Part shown: in pieces, positions 52,914-62,365 of the stretch
How the letters are laid out: each line of letters opens with the position of its first letter
Position numbering within the stretch: the stretch's first letter is position 1
NCBI GenBank assembly: GCA_944389315.1
Contig: CALXLX010000012.1
Location: 1-64,000 of the forward strand
Reading direction: 5' to 3'
DNA from: an uncultured Opitutales bacterium
GTDB taxonomy: Bacteria > Verrucomicrobiota > Verrucomicrobiia > Opitutales > Intestinicryptomonadaceae
Length of the DNA stretch: 64,000 nucleotides
Translations under genes and position numbers: made by a program
Notes under the pieces: generated by a model
Seen by the model: only the letters and a program-made list of their open reading frames with translations
What the model was told of the DNA's origin: nothing
Databases searched by the model: none

Positions 52914-52985
52914 TAGATCGCCGGAGATTCGAACTCCGAACCAATTGCTTAAAAGGCAACTGCTCTACCATTGAGCTAGCGATCC
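52914..52985 (-). tRNA. tRNA-Lys (anticodon TTT)
   Basis: Minus-strand cloverleaf: acceptor GGATCGC with GCGATCT (one G-T pair), D arm GCTC-AATGGTA-GAGC, anticodon stem GTTGC with GCAAT around CTTTTAA (TTT), T arm CGGAG-TTCGAAT-CTCCG. The discriminator is A and CCA is not encoded (TAGC follows), unlike the tRNA-Met here. It is a lone tRNA gene. Confidence 0.93.
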
Positions 52986-53081
52986 ATAAAAGTAAAGACA
53001 GAAAAGCTATTGCGCCGCAGTCAGATTGCAAGCTTTTTTTATCGACTTTAACCCCCTATGCGTCTGCGCCCACCATACGGT

Positions 53082-53585
53082 TTAGAAAAGGGCCAATATG
53101 TTTAGAATAACCCAGACTACAAGCGCGGCGGCCACGTCGTCCATAACGCAGCCGAGGCCGCCCTCGAGATTCTGGATTTTCTTTATGCCCATGGGCTTGT
53201 AAATGTCGAATATCCTGAACAACGCAAAGCCCAGAAAACCAGTCCATACCGTGGTGTTTGAGGAGTCCAGAAAGGGCAGGGGCAGAAAGCAAAGCTGCAT
53301 TGCGGCAAACTCGTCGAGAACTATGCAGCCGGGGTCCCTGCGCTTTAGAACCCTTTCCGCCTCGTCGCATACGCCGACGGCAAAATATACAAGCGCCCCC
53401 GCAAAGAGCAAATAGGCCTCGAGGGGGAGAAACCTGAAGAAAAACAGATAGAAAAACAGCCCCAGAAGGCTGCCGAAGGTTCCGGGAGCCTTCAAAGAGC
53501 CGGTTATGCCGAGTGTCGCAAGGCCGACCGCCGTCTTAGGGGCGAGCTTCCTTGCCCAAGGATAATATTTGCAGGCAAGAGACAT
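53082..53585 (-). CDS. pgpA: phosphatidylglycerophosphatase A
   Basis: 167 residues. It dephosphorylates PG-phosphate to phosphatidylglycerol. The PgpA landmarks are present: LKAPGTFGSLLG (31-42), DPGCIVLDEFAAMQ, FALFRIFDIYKPMGI and GGLGCVMDDVAAA. Several hydrophobic helices place it in the inner membrane. It starts 9 bp after pgsA, the preceding enzyme of the same route, so the two form a pathway operon. Confidence 0.93.
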   Translation of the reverse strand: MSLACKYYPWARKLAPKTAVGLATLGITGSLKAPGTFGSLLGLFFYLFFFRFLPLEAYLLFAGALVYFAVGVCDEAERVLKRRDPGCIVLDEFAAMQLCFLPLPFLDSSNTTVWTGFLGFALFRIFDIYKPMGIKKIQNLEGGLGCVMDDVAAALVVWVILNILALF

Positions 53586-53594
53586 ATTTTTTCC

Positions 53595-54176
53595 TTACGC
53601 TTTTAAAAGGTACCCGTAGCGGAAAGCATAGCTTATCCCCGACCATGTCGAAAGCACGGTGGCTATCGCAAGAGAGCCTATGCCCGTGTAGAACGCGAAA
53701 TAATACATGGGCTCAAAACCGCTCCAGTCGAGCTCTACGGCCCTCGCGCAGATTATCGCGCCTATGGAGTACATCTGCAAGGCCGCCTTGTATTTGCCCA
53801 TCTTTTCGGCGGCCAGCACCGTGCCCGTTCCGGCGGCGAGCATTCTTATGCCGCTTACGAAAAATTCCCTTGTCACGCAGATTAACGCGCAGTACATGGC
53901 AAATATCTGCCAGTCCTTGTAGAGGTTGAGTCCAAGCAGTATCAGAAACAGCCCTATGACCATAATCTTGTCGGACAGGGCGTCCATAAATTTGCCGAAT
54001 ACGGTAACTATGTTGTTCTTCCGGGCGATGTAGCCGTCAAGCCAATCCGTCGCGCCCGCAGTCACGAAGAAAAAGAAAGTGAAAGTCGGCAGCCCTGCAG
54101 GGTCGAAGCAAAGCAGCACCGCCGTCACCAGGCTCATGATGGTTCTCAGTACCGTAAGCAGATTCGGAAAATTCAT
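53595..54176 (-). CDS. pgsA: CDP-diacylglycerol-glycerol-3-phosphate 3-phosphatidyltransferase
   Basis: 193 residues from the ATG at 54176 (MNFPNLLTVLRT); a start at 54206 would add ten residues that are poorly conserved. The CDP-alcohol motif DGx2ARx8Gx3Dx3D is exact: DG-YI-AR-KNNIVTVF-G-KFM-D-ALS-D. The family pattern of helices is present (about six). It makes PG-phosphate, the first step to phosphatidylglycerol. It diverges from coaD. Confidence 0.94.
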   Translation of the reverse strand: MNFPNLLTVLRTIMSLVTAVLLCFDPAGLPTFTFFFFVTAGATDWLDGYIARKNNIVTVFGKFMDALSDKIMVIGLFLILLGLNLYKDWQIFAMYCALICVTREFFVSGIRMLAAGTGTVLAAEKMGKYKAALQMYSIGAIICARAVELDWSGFEPMYYFAFYTGIGSLAIATVLSTWSGISYAFRYGYLLKA

Positions 54177-54247
54177 CTGTGCAAAAAATGATTGCCTATA
54201 TTCCACTTTTATTAAGACTTAAACGCAACATCTTTTTTTCAGCGAAA

Positions 54248-54730
54248 ATGAAAACGGCAATATACCCAGGCACCTTCGATCCGATAACACTCGGGCATCT
54301 CGACGTTCTTCGCCGCGCGGCCAAGATGTTCGATAGGGTGATTATTGCGGTGGCCTCGAACGACACCAAGACTCCGCTTTTTCCCGCGTCTCGCAGGGTG
54401 GAGCTTGTCAGGGAGAATATTGCCGACATGCCCAACGTCGAGGTTGCCGAGTCCAAGGCCCTTACGGTGGATTTCGCGCGCGAGCGCGGGGCCGTTGCCC
54501 TGATCAGGGGCCTGCGTGCCGTTTCGGACTTCGAGTACGAGTTTCAGCTCGCGCAGATGAACCGCCACATGTGCAGGGACATAGAGACCATATTTCTGAT
54601 GCCCAGCAACCTTTATTTTTACACGAGTTCTACGATGATAAAGCAGATAGCCTCCTATTGTCCGGAGCGCATAGCCGCTTTTGTGCCGCCAAACGTCTAT
54701 GAGGCTTTGCGGGAGGCGTTTAAGAAGTAG
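54248..54730 (+). CDS. coaD: phosphopantetheine adenylyltransferase
   Basis: 160 residues from the ATG at 54248, the usual length; an upstream ATG at 54179 is not needed. It forms dephospho-CoA from phosphopantetheine and ATP. GTFDPITLGH (8-17) is the nucleotidyl motif, and ALIRGLRAVSDFEYEFQLAQMNRHM and STMIKQIASY are highly conserved CoaD blocks. It is a partner of panC (11671) in CoA synthesis, though in a separate location. Confidence 0.95.
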   Translation: MKTAIYPGTFDPITLGHLDVLRRAAKMFDRVIIAVASNDTKTPLFPASRRVELVRENIADMPNVEVAESKALTVDFARERGAVALIRGLRAVSDFEYEFQLAQMNRHMCRDIETIFLMPSNLYFYTSSTMIKQIASYCPERIAAFVPPNVYEALREAFKK

Positions 54731-54767
54731 CCGGCTGTTTTTCCTTAGGAGGCTGATATTTGTTTTT

Positions 54768-54793
54768 GCGGGAGGCGCTCCCGCGGAGTTTTT
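54768..54793 (+). terminator. hairpin after coaD
   Basis: GCGGGAG (54768-54774) with CTCCCGC (54778-54784), a tight 3-nt loop, then GGAGTTTTT. It stands between coaD and the decarboxylase gene and may partly insulate them. Confidence 0.6.
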
Positions 54794-54813
54794 CACTTTT
54801 AATATGTTTTGCC

Positions 54814-55977
54814 ATGAGAGATTTTCCGGAATTTAAGCATATGGATTCTTGCGCCCGCGCGCTGGTTTCGCGCAGGCGCCTGCAGATGGGCTATCCCTTC
54901 AACCAGGACACCGATTTTGCCGACTATTACAGGTGGCTTGTAGACACCGGGCTTGCGGACACCACGCTTATAAACGTGGGAGACCCCTACAAGAAAGATT
55001 GGGATATGCTCAATACAGACGAGTTTGAGCGCTCCTGCATAGATTTCTTCGCAAAGCATTTCGGGTTCGGCGAGGACAGGTGGGGGGTGATCTCCAACGG
55101 CGGGACGGACGGCAACATGCACGGGCTGTACTTCGGCCGCAAGAGCCTTCAGGCGCGCGTTCCGGACAAGCCCTGCGTCCTTTACGTCTCCGAGGAGGCG
55201 CACTATTCCATGCGCAAGCTCGGGGACATTTTGAATATGCCGACTTGCACTGTCGCCGCGCTTGAGGACGGTCGCATGGACGTAGACGATTTTGCCAGGA
55301 AGCTGGACCCCTCCAAGCCGGCCCTTGTGGGCATAGCCATAGGCGGCACCTTCAAGGCGGCCATTGACGACCAGGACGCCATAGACAGCGTCTTGAAAAG
55401 CTCGGGAGTGCCCGCCTATTACAGGCACTTGGACGTCGCCCTTTTCGGGGGCTATCTGCCTTTCCTTGACGATGAAAAAGCCAGGGGCATAGTTTCCGCT
55501 AAACTGCGCGGGTTTGACTCCATCGCCGTTTCAGGGCATAAATTTCTCTCGCTGAACGAGCCTGCGGGAGTATTCGTCTGCCGCAGGAGGGTTCTCGAGG
55601 ATTTGCACTCCATTCCCGTGCCTTACCTCAACGGGGTAATTCCCACAATCAGCTGCTCGAGAAGCGGTTTCGACGCGCTTAAGCTGTATTGGCGCATATG
55701 CTCCACCGGCGAGGAGGGTTTCAAGAAGGAGGCCGCCCACACCCTCAAGATGGCCGAACTTCTGCACGGCAAGCTTCTGGCCGCCGGGGTAGAGGCGTGG
55801 CGCAACCCCTATTCCACAACGGTATTCTTCCGCCGCCCCAAGGACAGCCTCATACACAAGTATTGCATGGCCTGCGAGGGCTGCAGATATTTGGGGGAGC
55901 TGTCGCATGTTGTGGTCATGCAGTATTTCGACGAGGAGCTTATTGACATGCTTGTAGGGGACCTGTCGGGCAGGTAA
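54814..55977 (+). CDS. pyridoxal-dependent histidine decarboxylase-like enzyme
   Basis: 387 residues from the ATG at 54814. Group II PLP decarboxylase pattern of the HdcA type in Gram-negatives: SNGGTDGNMHGLYFGR (95-110), His-130 in EEAHYSMRKLG stacking on PLP, Asp-207 in the PLP-pyridine position and the Schiff-base Lys-243 in SGHKFLS. The middle block GTFKAAIDD and the tail AWRNPYSTTVFF fit too. This family includes PLP histidine decarboxylases and serine decarboxylases of close sequence, so histidine is the best guess, not proven. No histidine/histamine antiporter is adjacent. The window shows no SD for it. Confidence 0.75.
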   Translation: MRDFPEFKHMDSCARALVSRRRLQMGYPFNQDTDFADYYRWLVDTGLADTTLINVGDPYKKDWDMLNTDEFERSCIDFFAKHFGFGEDRWGVISNGGTDGNMHGLYFGRKSLQARVPDKPCVLYVSEEAHYSMRKLGDILNMPTCTVAALEDGRMDVDDFARKLDPSKPALVGIAIGGTFKAAIDDQDAIDSVLKSSGVPAYYRHLDVALFGGYLPFLDDEKARGIVSAKLRGFDSIAVSGHKFLSLNEPAGVFVCRRRVLEDLHSIPVPYLNGVIPTISCSRSGFDALKLYWRICSTGEEGFKKEAAHTLKMAELLHGKLLAAGVEAWRNPYSTTVFFRRPKDSLIHKYCMACEGCRYLGELSHVVVMQYFDEELIDMLVGDLSGR

Positions 55978-56176
55978 GGCAGGCACCCAATGGTAAAAAA
56001 TTCCCAGCCTTTATTTGCGGCGGGGAAGCGCACTTCTTATTAGAGCGGCAAACTCCGTCGGCAAGTTGCGGTTTACACGTCCCACGCGCGTTTTTTGCGC
56101 ACTGCGCGCTGGGCGGCGCTATTTAGGAAAAAATATGCGCGCTATGGCGGAAATATTTCTCCCGCAAGGCGGAAAT

Positions 56177-57001
56177 TTATATATTCTTTGCCCGCCGCAG
56201 TTTTGCCGCGCGTGCCGCATAGACGAATAGCGCCGCGGCCACGTTTACGTTTAGGCTGTCGGAAATTCCCGACATTGGTATTATGAGCCTCTCGTCCACA
56301 AGGGCCGACCAGTCCTCCCCAAGGCCCGAGCTTTCACTGCCAACGAGCACCGCAGTGCCGCCTTCAAAGGGGCATTCCTGCAAAGTCTTAGTCGCGGCAA
56401 GATGCGCCGCGTAAATTTTTATGCCGCGCGCCTTGAGCCACCTGGCGGCCTCATCGGGAGTGGATACGGCTATGGGCAGGGAAAATAAAGCCCCCTGGGA
56501 GGCCCGCACAACAGCGGGGTTGAATATGTCGCTTACTAAATTTGTGAGTATGAGCGCCTCCGCGCCGAGAGAGTCGGCCGTGCGTATGAGCGCGCCGAGA
56601 TTGCCGGGTTTTTCTATGGCGTCTGCCACAAGAACGACAGGATCGGCGCTATTTAAGGTTATGTCTGAAAGCGGAGTGGCCCATTGGCGGCATACCCCGA
56701 GCAGCCCGTCGCAGCCCTCCCGGTTTGACACTTTCTCAAACACGCTTTCTGCAAGCTCGCAAAGAGGAATCTTGCCGCCGCTACGCAGCTTCTCCACAAA
56801 TTCGGCGTGCCTGCCGCTTTTATAAAACGCCGGGCAGAAGTATACCTCCTCCAGGTCAAGATTCCTTTCCGCGCAGCGCGACAGCTCTCTGAGACCCTCC
56901 ACTAGGAAAAGGCCGAGTTTCTTGCGCCCAGATCTGTCCTTGAGCTTAATCAGCGTCTTTACGCGCGGATTTGCCCTGCTTTGTATGAAATTTTCCGCCA
57001 T
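56177..57001 (-). CDS. TrmH/SpoU-family RNA 2'-O-methyltransferase
   Basis: 274 residues. An N-terminal substrate-binding part has IQSRANPRVKTLIKLKDRSGRKK and LFLVEGLREL (typical start of the family), and the SPOUT knot has ADAIEKPGNLGALIRTADSLGA, VLVGSESSGL and IPMSGISDSLNVNVAAAL. The final block is the SAM-binding knot. It 2'-O-methylates ribose in rRNA or tRNA; the exact site is unknown. It diverges from the RlmD-like gene across 64 bp. Confidence 0.88.
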   Translation of the reverse strand: MAENFIQSRANPRVKTLIKLKDRSGRKKLGLFLVEGLRELSRCAERNLDLEEVYFCPAFYKSGRHAEFVEKLRSGGKIPLCELAESVFEKVSNREGCDGLLGVCRQWATPLSDITLNSADPVVLVADAIEKPGNLGALIRTADSLGAEALILTNLVSDIFNPAVVRASQGALFSLPIAVSTPDEAARWLKARGIKIYAAHLAATKTLQECPFEGGTAVLVGSESSGLGEDWSALVDERLIIPMSGISDSLNVNVAAALFVYAARAAKLRRAKNI

Positions 57002-57065
57002 AGCGTTTAAGATTCTTTACTTTTTGGCAGATTATGGAAAAAATCCCAAGACAATTTTAAAATTT

Positions 57066-58283
57066 ATGGACAGGAAAGCCCCGCCGAAAAACTTTACGCC
57101 GGTTCCGTTTGAATACGGGCAGGAGATAACGCTGAAAATTTCCGACTTGAACAATTTTGGAGTCGGGGTGGGGCGCGTGGACGGCTGGGTTGTGATGGTG
57201 CCCTACGCGCTTGCGGGAGAGACCGTAAGAGCCAGGGTGTGGCGCAACCACAAGAATTATTCGCAGGCTGATTTGATAGAGGTCGTGGAGAAATCTCCCG
57301 ACAGAACGGAGCCGTTCTGCCCGCTTTTCGGCGAATGCGGCGGCTGCCAGTACCAGCACCTCTCCTATGAAAAGCAGCTCGAATGGAAGCGCTCTCAGGT
57401 AGAGACTCTCATGCGCAGAATAGGCGGGCTGGAAGGGGTCGATGTTCTGCCCGTGAAGGGCTCTCCGGTTGTCAGGGGCTACAGAAGCAAGCTTACGCCG
57501 CATTACGAAAAGCCCTCGGCCCGCGGATTTGCAATAGGCTTTGTGCGGCAGGGAAGGCGCACGGAACTTGTGGACGTGGAAGCCTGCCCGATAGCGTCGG
57601 ATTCAATAAACGCCGCCCTGCCTGCGGCTCGCGCGTCTTTGCAAAGGGTGTGCGCGCGCCTCAAGAGGGGCGGAACCATACTTCTGCGCGACACCCTCTC
57701 GGGAGTCACGCAGGACAACACCGCCATAGCGTCTGAAAAAGTTGGCCCCTTCCTGATGAGCTTCTGCGCGGGGGAGTTTTTCCAGAACAACCCGCACATG
57801 CTTCCTCAGCTTTTGGAATACGCAGTCTCAGAGGCAGAGGGAAACAGGTTTTTGGTGGACGCGTACTGCGGGGTAGGAGTGTTTTCCATCTGGGCGAGCG
57901 GCAGATTTGAGCGCGTCTTGGGCGTGGAAATCAGCGCAAAGAGCATAGAGTGCGCAAAGGCCAACGCTGCGGCAAACAATGCCTCGAACTGCTCCTTTAT
58001 CGCCGGGAAGGCCGAGTGCATTTTTGAAGGGGTAGATTTCCCCGGCGACGAGGCCTCCGTGATAATAGATCCGCCAAGAAACGGCTGCGATGCTGTGTTC
58101 TTAAACCAGCTTGCGGATTTCTCCCCCAAGAAAATAGTCTATGTATCCTGCGGGCCCGACACCCAGGCCAGAGATTTGGCTATCCTATGCTCCAAGGGGT
58201 ACAGGGTTGAGCATATACAGCCCTTCGACATGTTTCCCCAGACGCGCCATATAGAAAGCGTCGCAACACTGTCCAAAGCATAG
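57066..58283 (+). CDS. 23S rRNA (uracil-5-)-methyltransferase, RlmD/RumA-like
   Basis: 405 residues from the ATG at 57066. A TRAM domain opens it (ITLKISDLNNFGVGVGRVDG), then an iron-sulfur cluster with Cys-85, Cys-91, Cys-94 and Cys-174 (CPLFGECGGC; EACPIAS), and the methylase domain: DAYCGVGVFS, IIDPPRNGCD and the catalytic Cys in VYVSCGPDT. The four Cys match RlmD, while RlmC would have a similar layout. A frame extends to 56922 but contains no SD. Confidence 0.88.
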   Translation: MDRKAPPKNFTPVPFEYGQEITLKISDLNNFGVGVGRVDGWVVMVPYALAGETVRARVWRNHKNYSQADLIEVVEKSPDRTEPFCPLFGECGGCQYQHLSYEKQLEWKRSQVETLMRRIGGLEGVDVLPVKGSPVVRGYRSKLTPHYEKPSARGFAIGFVRQGRRTELVDVEACPIASDSINAALPAARASLQRVCARLKRGGTILLRDTLSGVTQDNTAIASEKVGPFLMSFCAGEFFQNNPHMLPQLLEYAVSEAEGNRFLVDAYCGVGVFSIWASGRFERVLGVEISAKSIECAKANAAANNASNCSFIAGKAECIFEGVDFPGDEASVIIDPPRNGCDAVFLNQLADFSPKKIVYVSCGPDTQARDLAILCSKGYRVEHIQPFDMFPQTRHIESVATLSKA

Positions 58284-58461
58284 GCGTTTTTTTTGCGCGG
58301 CTATCCGATATTTCCGTTGCGCGCGGTTTTCCCGCCCGCGCGGAACTTTTTGCCGCGTTAAGATTAAGTTAGAAAACAGTATTTTTTCGTCCATGAAGGC
58401 ATTAGGCAAAATTTATTGTTGAAGACTTTTTCCCCGCCGGATACATTGCTTCAAAAAGATT

Positions 58462-59892
58462 ATGAAAAAGTTATTTGATGGGATTTTATCGGCATTCTTG
58501 ATCCTTGGGGTTTCCTCGTTGTTTGCTGCGGGGAATCTTTCTCAGAACGTGAGGCCTAAGTATGTTTTTCTCTTTGTCGGGGACGGCATGGGGCTTGCCC
58601 AGATCGAGCTTGCCGACGAATACGCCAGGCTTTCCGGAATGGAGAGAATATTTATAAACGACATCGACTATTGCGCCGTCACCAGGACTTCGAGCGCAAG
58701 CTCGTTTATAACAGACTCCGCCGCAAGCGCTACGGCATTCGCCTGCGGGGCAAAGACAAAAAACGGCCGTCTTGGGGTTGACTCTGATGGCGGCAGGCTT
58801 GAGTCTTGCGCGGTTGCAGCGCTGGAGTCCGGCAGGAAGGTTGGCATAGTTACAACCGTGACAATGAACCACGCGACTCCGGCTGGGTTTTACGCGCACA
58901 ACAAGAAGCGCAGCAACTACTACGAGATAGCCCTCGACATGTTGGAGAGCAACGTCAACTATTTTGCGGGGGAGGGCATAGCCTCAGCCGACGACAAGAA
59001 AAGTCCGGCGTATAGGGGGGATATTTATTCCTTATTGGAAAAGAGCGGATACAAGGTGTGCCAAGACGAAGACTCGTTCAATGGCCTCAAGGCGGGAACC
59101 GACAAGGCGGTTGTCTCTTACAAGTCCGGGCTTTCCATAGACCGGTGCGGAAAAGGCGGCGGCATATCTCTTGCGGATGTAACGCGCAAGGCGATAGAGC
59201 TCTTAGATTCCGACAAAGGATTTTTCTTAATGGTTGAGGGCGGCAAGATAGACTCTATGTGCCATGTTAACGATGCCGCCAGCGCCCTTTGGGAGACTTT
59301 CGATTTCGACAAGGCCATTAAAGTGGCCTTTGACTTCATGAAGGAGCACGGGGATGAGACCCTGATTGTGATAACCGCCGACCACGAGACGGGCGGGCTT
59401 GTTCTCGGCTCGGGAAGCGGGTTTTCGCCGCTGGCCAAGTCTGGCTCTGACAAGTCCGATTACTCCGCCCAAATATTAAACCTCGGAAACCAGAAATGCT
59501 CCCAGTCGGAGTTTGCAAAGAGGCTTGCAAAAATAAAGAAGGACAAAGGTCCGGACTTTTCTTTCGGCGATGCAAAAGTTCTTATAGAGGAATGTTTCGG
59601 AATGAAATTTTCATCCGGGGAAAAGCCCGGCCCGATGAGCATATCGGCTGCCGATGAGAAACTTCTAAAAGACTGTTTCGACAAGTATTTTAAGCCGCAA
59701 GACGAAAATTCAAACCGTTTTCAGATTTATGTCAGCCGCATGATGGCGCACAAGGCAGGCTTGTCCTTTTCAACAACGGGCCATAGCGCGCTTCCGTCGA
59801 TAACCTGGGCAAAGGGTGTAGGTGCTGACAATTTTAGGGGAAGAATAGAAAATACCGACATATCCAAAATATTGAAAAATCTTCTGAGATAA
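58462..59892 (+). CDS. secreted alkaline phosphatase
   Basis: 476 residues with a signal peptide (MKKLFDGILSAFLILGVSSLFAA). Metal and catalytic blocks: VGDGMG (39-44), nucleophile Ser-86 in TDSAASATA, MNHATPAGFYAH, EGGKIDSMCHVND, TADHETGGL and the late GHSALPS. These give the Zn/Mg ligands of the PhoA-type enzyme. It ends 7 bp before the GH106-like gene, which makes them co-transcribed. It would release phosphate from sugars or other esters outside the cytoplasm. Confidence 0.92.
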   Translation: MKKLFDGILSAFLILGVSSLFAAGNLSQNVRPKYVFLFVGDGMGLAQIELADEYARLSGMERIFINDIDYCAVTRTSSASSFITDSAASATAFACGAKTKNGRLGVDSDGGRLESCAVAALESGRKVGIVTTVTMNHATPAGFYAHNKKRSNYYEIALDMLESNVNYFAGEGIASADDKKSPAYRGDIYSLLEKSGYKVCQDEDSFNGLKAGTDKAVVSYKSGLSIDRCGKGGGISLADVTRKAIELLDSDKGFFLMVEGGKIDSMCHVNDAASALWETFDFDKAIKVAFDFMKEHGDETLIVITADHETGGLVLGSGSGFSPLAKSGSDKSDYSAQILNLGNQKCSQSEFAKRLAKIKKDKGPDFSFGDAKVLIEECFGMKFSSGEKPGPMSISAADEKLLKDCFDKYFKPQDENSNRFQIYVSRMMAHKAGLSFSTTGHSALPSITWAKGVGADNFRGRIENTDISKILKNLLR

Positions 59893-59899
59893 AAATATC

Positions 59900-62365
59900 A
59901 TGAAAATAAGGGCGGGGTTGTTTGCGGCATTTATTTTTGCGTGCACCTTTGAAGGTGTTCAGTTTTTGTCTGCGGCGGAGGAGCGGCAGGGAGCGGGCTT
60001 ATCGGAGGGCGAAGTTCCGCTGATAGCCATGCTTGTTCCAAACGGAAGGCCTTCGCACGGGGAGCTTGGGGAGTTTCTTGCGGGGCTTAGGCGCGGCGGA
60101 TACGAACAGTTTTTGATATACGCAAGGAGCGGCTGCGAGACTCCGTATCTGTCCGACGAATGGTTCGGCAACTGCGAATACATGATAAGGCGCGGCTCGG
60201 AGCTGGGCTACACTTCCGTTTGGCTTTACGACGAGTTCAACTGGCCGAGCGGCACGGCCGACAAGCGCGTCATGAAGGTAAATCCCGACTACGAGCTGAA
60301 GTATCTTGCCGCCAACAAAAATGCCGCGGGCAAAGTGGAGTTTGCATTGCGCCGCAATCCCCAGATGGCCGACCTGCTGAATCCCGACTGCACGGACTGT
60401 TTTATAAGGCTGACCCACGAGGAGTACTACAAGCACCTCGGCAAATATTTTGGAGGCGTCGTAAAGGGTATATTCTCAGACGAGCCGTCCATATCTTATT
60501 TTGACAAGTCCATAAACGACGCCGTGCGCATACCGTGGTACGACGGGCTTGAGGCTGACTATCTTAAAAACACCGGAAGGAATCTGCGCTCAGATATAGA
60601 GCGCGATTTCGGTTCTGAAAATCCTGTCTGGCAGGAGGAGGTGTCTAGGCTGCTTTCCAGGCGTTTTGCGGACTCCTACATAAAGAGGATATCCGATTGG
60701 TGCTCATCGCATGGAGTGTTGTCCACCGGGCATCTTCTTGCCGAGGTCAACACCCGCGCGGCGGCGCGCTCCAACGGGTGGCTCCCTGGACCCTTGTGCG
60801 GATTTACGTTTCCCGGCATGGACGAGATAGACACCCACACCAACTTCGACAAGATGGAGTGGCTGACTTTCGCAAGCGTCATGTACGCGGCCGACAAGCG
60901 CGGGAACAAGGGCGCCCTGGCCGAGCTTTTTGCCTTGGGGCCTGTGGATATGCCGCTTTCAAAAATGCGCTCGCAGATATGGCTCGCGGCGGCGCACGGC
61001 GTCAACCGCTATGTGACGGCGATAAACCAGCTGGATTTGCGCATAAAGATTTCCGACGACCCCTACCATCTCGACGCGTTTGCCTCCTGGCTTTCAAGCC
61101 TGACTCCAAACCAGCCTTATTTTGAGGATTTCAACATTCTGGCCAAGGACTCAAAGAGGGCGGCGGCCTATGCGGTTGCGGGCAGGGATATAGAGATAGG
61201 AGTGCGCTATCCCTATGCGGTGGCCCCGGTTGAAAAGATACTGCGGGAGCTTGCCAAGCGGCAGATACAGTACAGGCTTCTCTCCGAGTCCGACAGCGCC
61301 GCGGGGCTAAAGTTTGTGGCAAACCCCGTCGGAAGGGAGATTTTCGAGGAGACTACAGGGAAGAAATTTTCTTCGGCGGAAGATTTTGCCTCGTGGCTTG
61401 AGGCAAACTACACCCCTCGCGATTTGTTCCTTGAGGCCGACGGCAGGCGGGCGAAAAATATCTTCGTGCGCTCCTACAAGGGGGGAGAGACTCTCGCGAT
61501 AAATTTTGGGGCGCAGGAGAGAGATTTGTCACTCGTGCGTTCAGGCGGAAAAAAATATAGAGTTCGTCTGGCGCCTTTCGGGGTGGAAGTTTTTCCCTCA
61601 AAGCCTTCTGTGGCTACTGCGCATGCGGAGAGGCTTGATTATTCCCTAAGCGCGCCATGGCGCGTGGAACTCGACAAGCCGAACACCCTGCATGCGGACT
61701 TTAAGGACGGGGAGTTCCGCTTCCATCTGGAAAGTCCCATGGCACTTGCCTTCGCCCTCAGGGATTTCTGCGGGGCGAAGTTCCTAAAATTAGACGGTAA
61801 AGAGCTTGCTTTGTCCAAGCCGTGCTTGGTTCTGCCGCAGGGCTTTTCAAATTTGTATGCGCAAACAAAGGAGGTCCTTCTGCCCGAGGGAGAACATGTA
61901 TTGCAGATAGACAAATCCGTGCAGGAGTTCGCCTATATGCCAATATGCCTTATAACGGGCAGGTTTTCAAACAACGGAGTCTCTAAAATTTACCCATACA
62001 ATCTTGACGGCAAGGGCTTATACGGATACGCCGGGAAAATAGCGCAGAGCGCGAAGATAAAAATTCCCGCGGGGGCGAAAATCCTGCGCGCTGATACGGG
62101 CAATATAGTCTCGGAGCTTTTCATAGACGGCAAGAGCCTCGGCAGCCGCGCGTGGTATCCGTTTGAATGGGACATCTCGGAATATGCCGGCCGCGAGGCG
62201 GAAGTGAAGCTCGTGCGCAAGCCTTCCTTCGGGGGCTTGTTCGGCAAGAAGCTTGCCCATAAGAAATTTGCAAGCGCATGGGCAAACGGGGTGTTCAGGG
62301 CATTCAAGCCGTCCAACGAAAAACCCTTCTCCCCTGTGGCGGAAATTGAGTTTTTGCCAAGATAA
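59900..62365 (+). CDS. secreted GH106-like glycoside hydrolase, second copy
   Basis: 821 residues with a signal peptide (about 1-25). It shares with the protein at 1182-4409 the blocks DEWF (86-89), YDEFNWPSG (110-118) and SDEP (193-196), but its start LVPNGRPSHGELGEFLAGL has lost the FWSWN pattern, and it is about 250 residues shorter. The C-terminal part has beta-sandwich strands. The gene begins 7 bp after the phosphatase stop, with only AT-rich sequence ahead, so it is probably translated by coupling. Rhamnosidase action is inferred. Confidence 0.75.
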   Translation: MKIRAGLFAAFIFACTFEGVQFLSAAEERQGAGLSEGEVPLIAMLVPNGRPSHGELGEFLAGLRRGGYEQFLIYARSGCETPYLSDEWFGNCEYMIRRGSELGYTSVWLYDEFNWPSGTADKRVMKVNPDYELKYLAANKNAAGKVEFALRRNPQMADLLNPDCTDCFIRLTHEEYYKHLGKYFGGVVKGIFSDEPSISYFDKSINDAVRIPWYDGLEADYLKNTGRNLRSDIERDFGSENPVWQEEVSRLLSRRFADSYIKRISDWCSSHGVLSTGHLLAEVNTRAAARSNGWLPGPLCGFTFPGMDEIDTHTNFDKMEWLTFASVMYAADKRGNKGALAELFALGPVDMPLSKMRSQIWLAAAHGVNRYVTAINQLDLRIKISDDPYHLDAFASWLSSLTPNQPYFEDFNILAKDSKRAAAYAVAGRDIEIGVRYPYAVAPVEKILRELAKRQIQYRLLSESDSAAGLKFVANPVGREIFEETTGKKFSSAEDFASWLEANYTPRDLFLEADGRRAKNIFVRSYKGGETLAINFGAQERDLSLVRSGGKKYRVRLAPFGVEVFPSKPSVATAHAERLDYSLSAPWRVELDKPNTLHADFKDGEFRFHLESPMALAFALRDFCGAKFLKLDGKELALSKPCLVLPQGFSNLYAQTKEVLLPEGEHVLQIDKSVQEFAYMPICLITGRFSNNGVSKIYPYNLDGKGLYGYAGKIAQSAKIKIPAGAKILRADTGNIVSELFIDGKSLGSRAWYPFEWDISEYAGREAEVKLVRKPSFGGLFGKKLAHKKFASAWANGVFRAFKPSNEKPFSPVAEIEFLPR

